Origin: Aphanomyces cochlioides
Lineage: Eukaryota > Oomycota > Saprolegniomycetes > Saprolegniales > Verrucalvaceae
Direction of reading: 5' to 3'
Assembly (NCBI GenBank): GCA_019828595.1
Contig: JAHQRK010000050.1
Coordinates: 59,794 to 123,793, forward strand
DNA length: 64,000 nucleotides
The notes below the pieces were generated by a model. The model ran no database searches, was not told the origin of the DNA, and saw only the letters and a program-made list of their open reading frames with translations. Positions 19,423 through 30,562 of the stretch are shown piece after piece. Made by a program: the position numbers and the translations under genes. The number at the start of each line of letters is the position of its first letter. Within the stretch, counting starts at the first letter, position 1.

Positions 19423-20042
19423 AATACGCGCAAAACCTTACCAATCCTTGTAAATATTTTTAAAAAATTAATTTAAAAAGTACAGGCGTTGCATGGCTGT
19501 CGTCAGCTCGTGTTGTGAGATGTTTGGTTTATTCCCTTAACGAGCGAAACCCTTATTTTTAATTGCTAATTTATAATAAAAAAGAATTTTATTTTAAATG
19601 CACTTTAAAAAAAAAAGTTGATTATAGGTTAACGGAAGGTGAGGATTACGTCAAGTCTTCATGGCCCTTATGGGTTGGGCTACACACGTGCTACAATGAT
19701 AAAAACAATGAGAGGCAATAATTATTAAAAGTTGGAGCAAATCTTTAAAATTTATCTTAGTTCGGATTATGGGCTGCAACTCGCCCATATAAAGTTGGAA
19801 TCGCTAGTAATCGCAAAACAGCATGTTGCGGTGAATATGTTACTAGACTTTGTACACACCGCCCGTCACATCATGGAAGTTAATTCATTTTAAAGTAAAA
19901 AATTTGTATATTTTTTTTATAAAAAAATCAAAAATATTTATTATAAATAATTTTATATATTTTTTTTCCTAAGAAGGGTTTAGTGACTGTGATGAAGTCG
20001 TAACAAGGTAGTCGTAGGGGAACCTGTGGCTGGAAGAGCTCA
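18520..20042 (+). rRNA. rns: Small subunit ribosomal RNA, copy A
   Basis: 16S-type rRNA. It starts near AGAGTTTGATCCTGGCTCAG (18527), with the 530 loop GTGCCAGCAGCCGCGGTAAT at 18967, GATTAGATACCCCGGTAGTC at 19242, the 900-region AAAGGAATTGACGGG at about 19370, GTTGTGAGATGTTTGG near 19512 and TGTACACACCGCCCGTCAC at 19852. It ends with GGGGAACCTGTGGCTGG near 20035. An A run at 19048-19065 is of uncertain length. Confidence 0.97.
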
Positions 20043-20161
20043 GATAAAATTTGTTTATAATAATTAAATATTTATTCATATTATTAAAATAATAAAATTT
20101 AATAGTATAAATAAATATTTAATATAATAATTAAATATTTATTTATTATATTTTAAAAATT
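20043..20161. other. rns-nad9 spacer
   Basis: A pure A/T spacer with a long imperfect inverted repeat around TTAAATATTTATT elements (20063-20150), which could fold as a hairpin at the rns 3' end. It is part of the inverted repeat (29793-29907 in copy B). Confidence 0.4.
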
Positions 20162-20729
20162 ATGTCTTTAAATAAAAATTATGGTCAATATTTATTAAAA
20201 ACACTTCCAATAATTAATTATACCTTTAATAAAAAAGAATTATCTATTAATATACCTTCAAACAAAATTATACCAATTTTTTTTTTTTAAAATATCATAC
20301 AAATTGTCAATATAAAATTATTTCTGATATTTGTGCTGTTGATTATTTAAATAAATTAAACCGTTTTGAAGTTGTATATAATTTATTAAGTATTCGTTTT
20401 AATTCGAGAATTAGAATAAAAGTTATTATAAATGAATTACAATCTATTGATTCAATAACTAATATATATAAAGCCGCATCTTGGTGGGAACGTGAAGTTT
20501 GGGATATGTTTGGTTTTTTTTTTTTATAATCATCCTGATTTACGTAGAATTTTAACTGATTACGGTTTTGAAGGACATCCTTTACGAAAAGATTTTCCAT
20601 TAAGTGGTTATTTAGAAGTATATTATAATGAATTAAAAAAAAAGAGTAGTTTATGAACCTATTCAATTATCTCAAAAATATAGATTATTTGAATTTAATA
20701 GTCCTTGGAATAAAAAAAATAATGATTAA
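20162..20729 (+). CDS. nad9: NADH dehydrogenase subunit 9 (shifts in T/A runs)
   Basis: The 30-kDa (NuoC-type) peripheral subunit of complex I, about 189 residues. It starts [20 protein letters not shown] and is interrupted by T runs near 20279-20290 and 20515-20526 and an A run near 20634-20643. Bridged pieces give [54 protein letters not shown] and SGYLEV, all typical of Nad9, then SPWNKKNND and TAA. Its first 20 codons lie inside the inverted repeat, the rest in the single-copy region, so only this copy is complete. Confidence 0.92.
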
Positions 20730-20803
20730 TTTTATTTTTTAAAAATGTTATTTAAAGTTGTTACTAATTTATAAGTGGTTTTATTGAATTATAAAAAATA
20801 AAA

Positions 20804-21962
20804 ATGAGATGGATTAAAAATTCATTATTATCAGTTGTAAATAATCATATTATAGATTATCCTACTCCTATAAATATAAATTATTATTATGGTTTTGGTT
20901 CTTTATCTGGCTTAATGTTAGCAGTTCAAATATTAACCGGAATTTTTTTAGCGATGCATTACACACCTCATATTGATTTAGCATTTAATAGTGTTGAACA
21001 TATTATGCGAGATGTAAATTATGGTTGGTTAATTAGATATATACATGCAAATGGTGCCTCTTTTTTTTTTATTGTAGTTTATATTCATATGTTTCGAGGT
21101 TTATATTATGGTTCTTATATTACACCAAGAGAACATTTATGGTGTTCAGGTGTTTTAATTTTTATAGCAATGATGGCTACAGCTTTTATGGGTTATGTAT
21201 TACCTTGGGGACAAATGAGTTTTTGGGGAGCAACTGTAATTACTAACCTATTTTCGGCTATTCCTTATATTGGTAAAGATATAGTTGAATGGTTATGGGG
21301 TGGATTTTCTGTTGATAATCCAACTTTAAATAGATTTTTCAGTTTACATTTTACATTACCTTTTGTTATTGTGGGTTTAGTTTTATTACATTTAATTTTA
21401 TTACATGAAAATGGATCAAATAATCCTTTAGGTATATATATTAAAATTGAAACAACTCCTTTTTATCCTTATTTTTATGTAAAAGATTTATTTGGTTTTA
21501 TTATTTTAATGTTTATTTTTTCTATTTTTATTTATTATTATCCTAATACATTAGGTCATCCTGATAATTATATACCAGCTAATCCAATGAAAACACCTTT
21601 ACATATAGTTCCTGAATGGTATTTTTTACCTTTTTATGCTATATTAAGATCTATTCCTAATAAAATAGGTGGAGTTATAGCTATGTTTGGTTCTTTATTA
21701 ATTTTATTAACAATTCCTTTTACCAATTCTTCTGAAATTAGAAGTACTCTTTTTAGACCCATATTTAAAGTTCTTTATTGGTTATTAGTTGTATCTTTTT
21801 TAATATTAGGTTGGATAGGTCAAATGCCAGTTGATTATCCATATACTGAAGTTGGTATTATTGCTATGATTTATTTTTTTTTTTTTTTTTTTTTTTTTTG
21901 TAGTAGTAATTCCTTTTATAGGTCATATTGAAAGTTATTTAATACGTTATTATAATAAATAA
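20804..21962 (+). CDS. cob: Cytochrome b (shift near the end)
   Basis: Membrane core of complex III. Heme ligands are His 81 and 95 ([18 protein letters not shown]) and His 182 and 196. The Qo-site PEWY is at 270-273. The frame is open to about residue 358, where a 19-base T run (about 21881-21899) shifts it. In the other register it ends [20 protein letters not shown] with TAA at 21960-21962, for about 386 residues, a normal length. The apparent end at 21931 is an artefact of the run. Confidence 0.96.
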
Positions 21963-21968
21963 ATTAAA

Positions 21969-22325
21969 ATGAAAGCAAATTATTCAATTATTTTTATATT
22001 TTTACTTATTAGCTTAGTCTTATCTACTATTATTTTTATGTTATCTTTTTTATTAATTCAACAAAAGGATGATTTAGAAAAATTAACTGCATATGAATGC
22101 GGATTTAATCCTTATGATGATGCTAGAAAAGTTTTTGATGTTAAATTTTATTTAATAGCTTTATTATTTATTGTTTTTGATTTAGAAGCTGTTTATGTTT
22201 TTCCTTGGGTATTAACATTAAGTTCAAATTTTTCATTGGGATTTTGGACAATGATAGAATTCTTAATTGAATTAATTGTTGGTTTCATATACGTTTGGTG
22301 TAGTGGTGCATTAGAATGGCAATAA
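21969..22325 (+). CDS. nad3: NADH dehydrogenase subunit 3
   Basis: Small complex I membrane subunit, 118 residues, with three hydrophobic helices. The conserved loop YECGFNPYDDARKVFDVKF is at about 42-60, including the Cys that reports the active/deactive state in other species. DLEAVYVFPW follows near 73. It starts 6 bases after cob, suggesting one transcript. Confidence 0.97.
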   Translation: MKANYSIIFIFLLISLVLSTIIFMLSFLLIQQKDDLEKLTAYECGFNPYDDARKVFDVKFYLIALLFIVFDLEAVYVFPWVLTLSSNFSLGFWTMIEFLIELIVGFIYVWCSGALEWQ

Positions 22326-22346
22326 ATTAATTTTTATTGTTATTTA

Positions 22347-22417
22347 GTGATTATAGATTAATTGGTAAATCTTTTGCCTTCCAAGCAAATATTATGGGTT
22401 CGAGTCCCATTAATCAC
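22347..22417 (+). tRNA. trnG(tcc): tRNA-Gly (TCC)
   Basis: Acceptor GTGATTA/TAATCAC, anticodon loop CTTCCAA (TCC), and T-arm ATGGGTTCGAGTCCCAT. Confidence 0.94.
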
Positions 22418-22427
22418 AAATTTTTTA

Positions 22428-22498
22428 GCCCTTTTAGTCTAGTGGTTAGGACCTTGCCTTTTCACGGCAAAAACACGGGTTCGAACCCCGTAAAGGGT
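22428..22498 (+). tRNA. trnE(ttc): tRNA-Glu (TTC)
   Basis: Acceptor GCCCTTT/AAAGGGT, D-arm AGTCTAGTGGTTAGGACC, anticodon loop TTTTCAC (TTC), and T-arm CGGGTTCGAACCCCG. Confidence 0.94.
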
Positions 22499-22518
22499 AA
22501 TAATTATAAATAATTTAT

Positions 22519-22591
22519 GGAAAAATAACTCAGTTGGTTAGAGTTTTAGCTTGTCACGCTAAAGGTCGCGGGTTCGAGTCCCGTTTTTTCC
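22519..22591 (+). tRNA. trnD(gtc): tRNA-Asp (GTC)
   Basis: Acceptor GGAAAAA/TTTTTCC, anticodon loop TTGTCAC (GTC), and T-arm GCGGGTTCGAGTCCCGT. Confidence 0.94.
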
Positions 22592-22645
22592 GTTTTATAT
22601 AAATTAAAATATTATTTAATTTATATTTAATTTAAAAAATAAAAT

Positions 22646-23347
22646 ATGATACCTTTTAATTATGACATTTTTTTTTTTTACTTATTTTCAAGTATAGCTT
22701 TAACTTCAGCTATATTTGTTATATATTCTAAAAATACAGTTTATTCAGTATTTTTTTTAATTTTAGTTTTTACAAATATGACAGGATTATTATTAGTTGC
22801 TGAAGTAGAGTTTTTAGCTATTATGCTAATTATTATTTATGTAGGGGCTATTACTGTTTTATTTCTTTTTGTTGTAATGATGTTAGATATAAAAAAAAAA
22901 ACAGATGAAAATAATAATTATGGTTATTTACCTATTATTTTTTTAATTGGTTTTACTTTTTTTATAGAAGCATTTATTATTTTTAGTAAATCTTTTACTT
23001 CATATCAATTTTTTATTCAAAAAAATCTTCAGATGTTAACTTATAATAAATTATGTTTAGTTTGGTCTAGATATCCTGCTTCTATTTATAAAGATATGCC
23101 TTATCATTATAGTAAATATTTATCAAAATATGACACAATAACTAATATAGAAACTTTAGGTCAAATTTTATATACTTATTATACTTTTTTTTTATTAGCC
23201 GCAGGTTTAATTTTGTTAATAGCATTAATTGGTGCGGTTACTTTAACTTTGGAAGAAAAAAAAAATAAAAAATTTTTAACAAAAAATTTATATCAACAAC
23301 TTTCTAGAAATTACTTAAATGCTATTTATAGTGTAAAGCAAAAATAA
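22646..23347 (+). CDS. nad6: NADH dehydrogenase subunit 6
   Basis: Membrane subunit of complex I (NuoJ type), 233 residues, with five hydrophobic segments. The conserved AEVEFLAIMLIIIYVGAITV block is at about 52-71 and carries the pi-bulge helix of the family, followed by LFLFVVMMLDI. A last helix LLAAGLILLIALIGAVTL is near 184-201. It lies between trnD and trnR. Confidence 0.95.
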   Translation: MIPFNYDIFFFYLFSSIALTSAIFVIYSKNTVYSVFFLILVFTNMTGLLLVAEVEFLAIMLIIIYVGAITVLFLFVVMMLDIKKKTDENNNYGYLPIIFLIGFTFFIEAFIIFSKSFTSYQFFIQKNLQMLTYNKLCLVWSRYPASIYKDMPYHYSKYLSKYDTITNIETLGQILYTYYTFFLLAAGLILLIALIGAVTLTLEEKKNKKFLTKNLYQQLSRNYLNAIYSVKQK

Positions 23348-23356
23348 TAAATAATA

Positions 23357-23430
23357 TACAGCCTTAACTTAATTGGTAGAGTCTTAGCCTTCTAAGCTAC
23401 ATTATCTAGGTTCGAGTCCTAGAGGTTGTA
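23357..23430 (+). tRNA. trnR(tct): tRNA-Arg (TCT)
   Basis: Acceptor TACAGCC/GGTTGTA, D-arm AACTTAATTGGTAGAGT, anticodon loop CTTCTAA (TCT), and T-arm TAGGTTCGAGTCCTA. It reads AGA/AGG, the main Arg codons in this genome. Confidence 0.92.
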
Positions 23431-23514
23431 TATAATATTATTTTTTATAATTTTTAAATATTGAAGAATTCTTTATTTTTTCTTCGGAAAAACTGTATTT
23501 TAATCAGATTTTAA

Positions 23515-23742
<228 letters not shown>

Positions 23743-23767
23743 GTTAAAAAAATATAAATATTTTATT

Positions 23768-23854
23768 GGCCAAATAGTCTAGTGGTTAAGGCAGTGGTTT
23801 GCTAAACCATCAATTATTTTAAAATAATTCGTGGGTTCGAATCCCACTTTGGCC
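23768..23854 (+). tRNA. trnS(gct): tRNA-Ser (GCT)
   Basis: Class II tRNA with a long variable arm (ATTATTTTAAAATAAT), acceptor GGCCAAA/TTTGGCC, anticodon loop TTGCTAA (GCT) and T-arm GTGGGTTCGAATCCCAC. Confidence 0.94.
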
Positions 23855-23889
23855 TTTTTTTTTATTTATACATATAATGGTTGATTGGT

Positions 23890-23960
23890 TGATGATGTAG
23901 TTCAATTGGTAGAGCGTGGGAATCATAATCCCAAAGTTATAGGTTCAAGTCCTATTATCA
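23890..23960 (+). tRNA. trnM(cat): tRNA-Met (CAT)
   Basis: Acceptor TGATGAT/ATTATCA, D-arm AGTTCAATTGGTAGAGC, anticodon stem TGGGA/TCCCA with loop ATCATAA (CAT), and T-arm TAGGTTCAAGTCCTA. One of three CAT tRNAs in the window. Which one is initiator is not settled here. It is the source of the decayed copy at 14736. Confidence 0.9.
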
Positions 23961-23976
23961 TTAATTTTTATAAATA

Positions 23977-24050
23977 CGGAAAGTAGCATAGTTTGGTTAA
24001 TGTACCTGTTTTGGGAACAGGAGATCATGAGTTCGAATCTCATCTTTCCG
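23977..24050 (+). tRNA. trnP(tgg): tRNA-Pro (TGG)
   Basis: Acceptor CGGAAAG/CTTTCCG, anticodon stem CCTGT/ACAGG with loop TTTGGGA (TGG), and T-arm TGAGTTCGAATCTCA. Source of the decayed copy at 14833. Confidence 0.94.
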
Positions 24051-24055
24051 ATAAA

Positions 24056-24127
24056 GGGAAAATAGTTTAATTGGTAGAATAACAGTCTCCAAAATTGTTG
24101 GTTGGGGGTTCGAGTCCCTCTTTTCTC
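24056..24127 (+). tRNA. trnW(cca): tRNA-Trp (CCA)
   Basis: Acceptor GGGAAAA/TTTTCTC, anticodon stem ACAGT/ATTGT with loop CTCCAAA (CCA), and T-arm GGGGGTTCGAGTCCCTC. The CCA anticodon reads only TGG, in line with TGA being a stop. Confidence 0.93.
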
Positions 24128-24202
24128 GTTTTTATATTAAGAAAAATAAATTTAATAATACAAATAAATTAATTTTTTAAAAATTTAATTAATTAAAAAA
24201 GA

Positions 24203-26226
24203 ATGATTGACATTAAAATAAATGGAATCAAAATAAAAGTAAAAAAAAATATAACTGTTTTACAGGCTTGTAATACTTTAAATATTGAAATACCTAAATT
24301 TTGTTTTCAAGAAAATTTAAATATTGCGGGAATTGTAGAATGTGTCTAGTTGAAATAAAAAATTCACCAAAACCCGTTGCTTCTTGTGCTATGCCTGTTT
24401 CAAATAATATGGAAATTTTTACAAATACCCCATTGGTTCAAAAGGCCAGAGAAAGTGTTTTAGAATTTATATTAATTAATCACCCATTAGATTGTCCTAT
24501 TTGTGATCAAGGAGGTGAATGTGATTTACAAGATCAAACAATGTTATTTGGTAGTGATAGAAGTCGTTTTTTTTTTTCAAAAAAAAGAGGCGTTGAAGAT
24601 AAAAATGTAGGTCCATTTATTAAAACTATAATGACACGTTGTATTCATTGTACACGTTGCGTCCGTTTTGCAGAAGAAATTTGTGGTATTGATAATTTTG
24701 GTACTACTGGTAGGGGTAATTCAACTGAAATAAATTTTTATGATAAAAATATTTTTTATTCAGAATTTTCAGGAAATTTAATAGATTTATGCCCGGTAGG
24801 AGCATTAACTTCAAAATCTTATGCTTTTAAAGTAAGACCATGGGAAATAATAAAAAAAGAAGGTGTTGATATTTTAGATGGAATTGGTTCTAATTTTGTG
24901 GTAGATTCTTTAAAAAATGAAATAATTCGTATCTTACCAAAAACAAATGTACATATAAATAAAGAATGGATAAATAATAAAACTCGATTTTTTTTTGATA
25001 GTTTAAAATATCAAAGAATTGAAAAACCTATGATTAAAACTGAAGAAGGTTTCAAAGAAATTTTATGGGAAGATGCTTTTAAATATATTAATAAAAAAAT
25101 TTTATCATATGATGGTAGCCAAATTCAAACAATTGTTGGAAATCTTACAGATTTAGAATCGGATTTTTTATTAAAAACAACTTTAAATCAATTAGGTATA
25201 TCTAATGTATCTTATTTATATCCAAATAAAAAGGAAAATTATTTTAATTCTGATATTACTTCAAATTATTTATTTAATACTTCTTTTAAATCTTTAGAAA
25301 ACGCTGATTTATGTTTAATTATTAATAGTGATATACGTGAAGAAGGTTCTATATTAAATTTACATTTAATAAATCGTTTAAAAAAAGGAAATTTTGATAT
25401 TTTTTATATTGGTGAAAAAAAAAATTATACATATTCAATAAAACATTTAGGTATTAGTATTGATACTTTTATAAAAATTATTCAAGGTAAACATTCATTT
25501 TGTAAAAAATTTAAAAAAGCTAAAAATCCTGTTATAATTTTTGGAACAAATTTTTTTTATCAATTAAATAATTTTTCAATAATAATTGAAAAATTAAAAA
25601 ATTTATCTTTTATATCTTCAAATAATTTTAATATTTTACATTCGCAAAGTTCTTATTTAAATTTTTTGGAAATTTTTAATAAAAAATATAATTTTCAAAA
25701 TCAAAAAAATAATTTTTACTATTTATATAATACAAATTTTCAAAAAGAAGTAAAAAAAACTAAAAATGATTTTGTGGTTTATCAAGGTCATCATTTTACT
25801 TTTGATGCTAATTTAGCTGATATAATTTTACCTAATTTAACTTTTTTAGAAAAAAAAGGTATTTATTTAAACACTGAAGGTTTTATTCAAAAAAATAATA
25901 TTATAATAGAAAGAGCTACAGATCAAAGATCTGATTTTTCAATATTTAAATATCTAAATATTTTTATTCAAAAAAATAATAATAATAATTTTAAAAATAA
26001 AAAAAATATTCAATTTATCCATCTTTTATCTTACATTGAAAAAAAAAAATTACATATAACTAATTTTTATATAATCAATAAAAAAAAAATAAAACAAATA
26101 AATAAATACAATTTTTATTCATTAAGAAAAAAATTATATATTGATAATGTTTTAATTAATTATTCAAAAATCTTATTAAATTCGATTAATTCATTAAAAA
26201 ATAAAACAAATTTTTTAAAAAATTAA
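24203..26226 (+). CDS. nad11: NADH dehydrogenase subunit 11 (one shift near the start)
   Basis: The 75-kDa (NuoG-type) iron-sulfur subunit of complex I. ATG 24203 opens MIDIKINGIKIKVKKNITVL followed by QACNTLNIEIPKFCF. One missing A at about 24332, before GNCRMCLVEI, shifts the frame. From there it is open to 26226. The total is about 674 residues. Cluster ligands are visible in CRMCLVE, DCPICDQGGECDLQDQ and CIHCTRCVRFAEEICG. The second half is the degenerate molybdopterin-type domain. Both domains are present, unlike the split nad11 of some algae. Confidence 0.95.
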
Positions 26227-26316
26227 TTTTAAAGATTAATTTTATATTATATTTTTATTTTATATAGATATATAAAATAAATTATTAATTTATTTTATAA
26301 TAATAAATAATTAATT

Positions 26317-27279
26317 ATGAAAATTTTTTTAAAAGTACTTTTTTTAATTTTACCTTTATTAATAGCAGTAGCTTATTTCACTTTAGCTGAACGAAAGATT
26401 TTATCATCAATTCAAAGACGTAAAGGTCCGAATGTGGTAGGTACTTTTGGTTTATTACAACCACTTGCAGATGGTTTAAAATTATTTGTTAAAGAAACTA
26501 TATTGCCTAGTAATTGTGACGTAGTTTTATTTATTTTTGCCCCAATATTAACTTTTTTTTTAAGTTTAGTTTCATGGGTTGTTATTCCTTTTGGTAAAGG
26601 AATGTCATATGCAGAATTAAATATAGGTATTTTATATTTATTAGCAATTTCATCTTTAGGTGTATACGGTATTATAATTGCTGGATGGTCTAGTAATTCA
26701 AAATATGCCTTTTTAGGTGCATTACGTTCTTCAGCCCAAATGGTTTCTTATGAATTAACAATAAGTTTTTCAATTTTATCTGTGGTAGTTTGTGCACGAT
26801 CTTTAAATTTAGTAGATATAGTATTAGGTCAACAAAAAATATGGTATTGTGTTCCTTTATTTCCTATATTTATTATTTTTTTTATATCATCTTTAGCAGA
26901 AACAAATAGACATCCTTTTGATTTGCCTGAAGCGGAAGCTGAGTTAGTTTCTGGTTATAACGTAGAATATTCAGCAATGGGTTTTGCATTATTTTTTTTA
27001 GGAGAATATTCTAATATGTTATTAATGAGCGCCTTAACTTCTATTTTATTTTTAGGAGGTTGGTTAGCTCCTTTATTTTTAGATTTTATACCTGGTCCTT
27101 TCTGGTTAGGTTTAAAAATATCTTTTTTTGTTATTTTATTTGTTTTAGCACGTGCAATTTTACCAAGATATCGTTATGACCAATTAATGCGCCTTGGTTG
27201 GAAAGTTTTTTTACCATTAACTTTAGGTTGTTTTATATATACTACAGGTATTTTATTAAGTTTTAATTGGTTAATTTAA
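26317..27279 (+). CDS. nad1: NADH dehydrogenase subunit 1
   Basis: Membrane subunit of complex I (NuoH type) next to the quinone channel, 320 residues. Family blocks are [19 protein letters not shown] at about 24-42, the [14 protein letters not shown] segment at about 47-60, [20 protein letters not shown] near 192-211 with [15 protein letters not shown] after it, and [13 protein letters not shown] near 286. Open throughout. Confidence 0.97.
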   Translation: MKIFLKVLFLILPLLIAVAYFTLAERKILSSIQRRKGPNVVGTFGLLQPLADGLKLFVKETILPSNCDVVLFIFAPILTFFLSLVSWVVIPFGKGMSYAELNIGILYLLAISSLGVYGIIIAGWSSNSKYAFLGALRSSAQMVSYELTISFSILSVVVCARSLNLVDIVLGQQKIWYCVPLFPIFIIFFISSLAETNRHPFDLPEAEAELVSGYNVEYSAMGFALFFLGEYSNMLLMSALTSILFLGGWLAPLFLDFIPGPFWLGLKISFFVILFVLARAILPRYRYDQLMRLGWKVFLPLTLGCFIYTTGILLSFNWLI

Positions 27280-27293
27280 TTTAATAGTAAAAA

Positions 27294-27596
27294 ATGATTT
27301 TATTTAACAATATTATTATTAATTTTATTTTGTTTTGTCTAGGTTTATTAGGTATTATTTTAAATAGACAAAATATTCTTATTATACTAATGTCTATAGA
27401 ACTTGTATTATTATCAGTAAATTTAAATTTTATTTTTTTTTCTATATTTATGGATGATATTATGGGTCAAATTTTTTCACTGATCATTTTAACAGTGGCT
27501 TCAGCTGAATCGGCAATTGGTTTAGCTTTAATGGTTTTATTTTTTAAAATACATGGAAATGTATCAATTTATAAAATACATTTATTATCTTTATAA
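27294..27596 (+). CDS. nad4L: NADH dehydrogenase subunit 4L
   Basis: Small complex I membrane subunit (NuoK type), 100 residues with three helices. It has the conserved [15 protein letters not shown] at about 32-46 and [15 protein letters not shown] at about 67-81, both with the proton-path Glu residues. It is 14 bases after nad1 and 36 before nad5, an order kept from bacterial nuo operons. Confidence 0.96.
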   Translation: MILFNNIIINFILFCLGLLGIILNRQNILIILMSIELVLLSVNLNFIFFSIFMDDIMGQIFSLIILTVASAESAIGLALMVLFFKIHGNVSIYKIHLLSL

Positions 27597-27632
27597 AAAA
27601 AAAATATATAAAATAAAAATTTTTATTAATTA

Positions 27633-29621
27633 ATGTATAGTTTATCAATTATTTTTTTACCCTTATTAGGAGCTATTTTTGGAGGTTTATTCGGAAAATG
27701 GATAGGTAATAAAGGCTCAGTAGCTATTACCACTCTTAGTATTTTTTTAACTTTTGTTTTATCAGTTAATATGTTTAAAGAATCTATCGATTTAGCATTA
27801 AATACCCATTTAATTGTAACTACTTGGATTTCAAGTGGTGTTTTTTATTGTAATTGGGCTTTTTATTTCGATACTTTAACATTTGTTATGTTAACCGTAG
27901 TTACTGGAGTTTCTACATTAGTTCATTTATATTCTGGTGAATATATGGCTAATGATCCACATTTATCTAGATTTATGTCATATTTATCTTTATTTACTTT
28001 TTTTATGGTTATTTTAGTAACTGGAGATAACTTTATTCAAATGTTTGTTGGTTGGGAAGGTGTAGGTTTATGTTCTTATTTATTAATTAATTTTTGGTTT
28101 ACACGTTTACAGGCTAATAAGGCAGCTATTAAGGCAATGATTGTAAACCGAATAAGCGATTTAGTTTTAATATTAGGAATTTTAGTATTATTTACTAATT
28201 TACGAACAGTTGAATATTTTAGTGCATTTTCTACTATATCTATTTTACAAGGTTATGGTTTTATATTTTTAAATTATAATTGGTCTATTATAGATATTAT
28301 TTGTATTTTAATTTTTATTGGAGCTATGGGTAAATCAGCCCAAGTATTTTTACATATTTGGTTACCTGATGCTATGGAAGGACCCACACCTGTTTCCGCA
28401 TTAATTCATGCGGCAACTATGGTAACTGCTGGTGTATATTTAGTTGCTAGATGTTCGCCTATTTTTGAATATTCAGTTTTTGCTTTAAAAATGATTACTA
28501 TTGTTGGAGCGATTACAGCTTTTTTTGCAAGTACTGTTGGTTTAGTTCAAAATGATATTAAAAAGATTATTGCTTATTCTACATGTAGTCAATTGGGTTA
28601 TATGTTTTTTGCATGTGGTTTATCAAATTATGCTTTAGGTATTTTTCATTTATCAAATCATGCTTGTTTTAAAGCTTTATTATTTTTAGGAGCTGGTTCT
28701 GTTATTCATGCTATGGGTGATGAACAAGATATTCGTAAAATGGGAGGTTTACGACGTATACTACCTTTTACTTATATTATATTTTTAATAGGTTCTTTAG
28801 CTTTGATGGGTTTTCCTTTTTTAACAGGTTTTTATTCTAAAGATGTTATTTTAGAAATAGCATATGCTTCTTTTAATGAAATAGGTCTTTTTGCTTATTG
28901 GTTAGGTACTATAGGTGCTAGTTTTACAGCTTTTTATTCAACTAGATTAATTTTTTTTACTTTTTTAAGTGAAACAAATGCGCATAAAAATATTATAATA
29001 CATGCACATGATGCTCCTTTTAAAATGGCTTTTCCATTAGGTATTTTAGCTATAGGAAGTATTTTCATGGGTTATTTAACAAAAGATATGTTTATAGGTT
29101 TAGGTACACATTTTTGGAATAATGCTATTTATGTGCATCCTCATAATATACAAATGATTGATGCTGAATTTTTACCTATTAAAATTAAATTATTACCTGT
29201 TATTTTTTCTTTGTTTGGTATGTTTTTAGCTTTATTTTTATATCAAATTAATTTCTTATTTTTTTATCAATTAAAAATGTCAAAATATGGTTTATATTTT
29301 TATAATTTTTTAAATAAAAAATGGTTTTTTGATAAAATTTATTATGAATTAATTAATCAGAATATATTACAAATGAGTTATAATATAACATATAAATTAA
29401 TTGATAAAGGTATTATTGAATTTTTTGGACCTTTTGGTTTATTATTTATTTTTTCGAATTGGAGTAATAAATTGATAAAAATACAAACTGGTTATATTTT
29501 TCATTATTCATTAATAATTTTTTTAAGTCTTATTTTTTTAATAGGTATTATATTAATAACTATTTATTTTAATATTATAAAATTATTAATTTTTTTATTT
29601 TTATTATTTTTATTTTTATAA
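27633..29621 (+). CDS. nad5: NADH dehydrogenase subunit 5
   Basis: The largest antiporter-like membrane subunit of complex I, 662 residues. Motifs include VGWEGVGLCSYLLINFW near 136-152, LHIWLPDAMEGPTPVSALIH near 241-260, HAATMVTAGVYLVARCSP near 260-277 and STCSQLGYMFFACG near 314-327. The C-terminal long lateral helix region is present. Its final codons overlap the block copied to 14500-14680. It is the last gene before the inverted repeat B border. Confidence 0.97.
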   Translation: MYSLSIIFLPLLGAIFGGLFGKWIGNKGSVAITTLSIFLTFVLSVNMFKESIDLALNTHLIVTTWISSGVFYCNWAFYFDTLTFVMLTVVTGVSTLVHLYSGEYMANDPHLSRFMSYLSLFTFFMVILVTGDNFIQMFVGWEGVGLCSYLLINFWFTRLQANKAAIKAMIVNRISDLVLILGILVLFTNLRTVEYFSAFSTISILQGYGFIFLNYNWSIIDIICILIFIGAMGKSAQVFLHIWLPDAMEGPTPVSALIHAATMVTAGVYLVARCSPIFEYSVFALKMITIVGAITAFFASTVGLVQNDIKKIIAYSTCSQLGYMFFACGLSNYALGIFHLSNHACFKALLFLGAGSVIHAMGDEQDIRKMGGLRRILPFTYIIFLIGSLALMGFPFLTGFYSKDVILEIAYASFNEIGLFAYWLGTIGASFTAFYSTRLIFFTFLSETNAHKNIIIHAHDAPFKMAFPLGILAIGSIFMGYLTKDMFIGLGTHFWNNAIYVHPHNIQMIDAEFLPIKIKLLPVIFSLFGMFLALFLYQINFLFFYQLKMSKYGLYFYNFLNKKWFFDKIYYELINQNILQMSYNITYKLIDKGIIEFFGPFGLLFIFSNWSNKLIKIQTGYIFHYSLIIFLSLIFLIGIILITIYFNIIKLLIFLFLLFLFL

Positions 29622-29789
29622 ATGATAAAATAAAAAATATTTAATTATAAATATAATAAATATTATATTTTATATATATTTAAAAAAATTAATTTTAACA
29701 ATATAAATAAAATAATGGAATTAGGTTAAAAAATAATTAATTATTGGAAGTGTTTTTAATAAATATTGACCATAATTTTTATTTAAAGA
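29611..29789. repeat. nad5 3' end / nad9 fragment junction (source of the copied block)
   Basis: The spacer from the end of nad5 across the single-copy/repeat border to the nad9 5' fragment. It recurs at 14500-14680, at about 35268-35448 (reverse) and at 62536-62719. Apart from the nad9 fragment, the spacer is A/T only, with AATGGAATTAGG near 29714 as the one recognisable word. Confidence 0.75.
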
Positions 29790-29792
29790 CAT
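29733..29792 (-). pseudogene. nad9: nad9 5' fragment at the repeat border
   Basis: The first 20 codons of nad9 ([20 protein letters not shown]) with the ATG at 29792-29790. After that the sequence departs from nad9 and runs into the nad5 spacer. It is exactly the part of nad9 that lies within the inverted repeat, so it marks the border. Confidence 0.88.
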
Positions 29793-29907
29793 AATTTTTA
29801 AAATATAATAAATAAATATTTAATTATTATATTAAATATTTATTTATACTATTAAATTTTATTATTTTAATAATATGAATAAATATTTAATTATTATAAA
29901 CAAATTT

Positions 29908-30530
29908 TATCTGAGCTCTTCCAGCCACAGGTTCCCCTACGACTACCTTGTTACGACTTCATCACAGTCACTAAACCCTTCTTAGGAAAAAAAATATATA
30001 AAATTATTTATAATAAATATTTTTGATTTTTTTATAAAAAAAATATACAAATTTTTTACTTTAAAATGAATTAACTTCCATGATGTGACGGGCGGTGTGT
30101 ACAAAGTCTAGTAACATATTCACCGCAACATGCTGTTTTGCGATTACTAGCGATTCCAACTTTATATGGGCGAGTTGCAGCCCATAATCCGAACTAAGAT
30201 AAATTTTAAAGATTTGCTCCAACTTTTAATAATTATTGCCTCTCATTGTTTTTATCATTGTAGCACGTGTGTAGCCCAACCCATAAGGGCCATGAAGACT
30301 TGACGTAATCCTCACCTTCCGTTAACCTATAATCAACTTTTTTTTTAAAGTGCATTTAAAATAAAATTCTTTTTTATTATAAATTAGCAATTAAAAATAA
30401 GGGTTTCGCTCGTTAAGGGAATAAACCAAACATCTCACAACACGAGCTGACGACAGCCATGCAACGCCTGTACTTTTTAAATTAATTTTTTAAAAATATT
30501 TACAAGGATTGGTAAGGTTTTGCGCGTATT

Positions 30531-30562
<32 letters not shown>

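Noticed and set aside
20343..20666. 107-codon minus-strand frame across nad9
   Set aside because: Shadow of nad9. The plus strand has clear Nad9 motifs once the T runs are bridged.
24301..24348. nad11 starting at 24301
   Set aside because: The residues before GNCRMCLVE would lack the N-terminal ferredoxin fold. The ATG at 24203 in another register supplies it if one A is restored near 24332.
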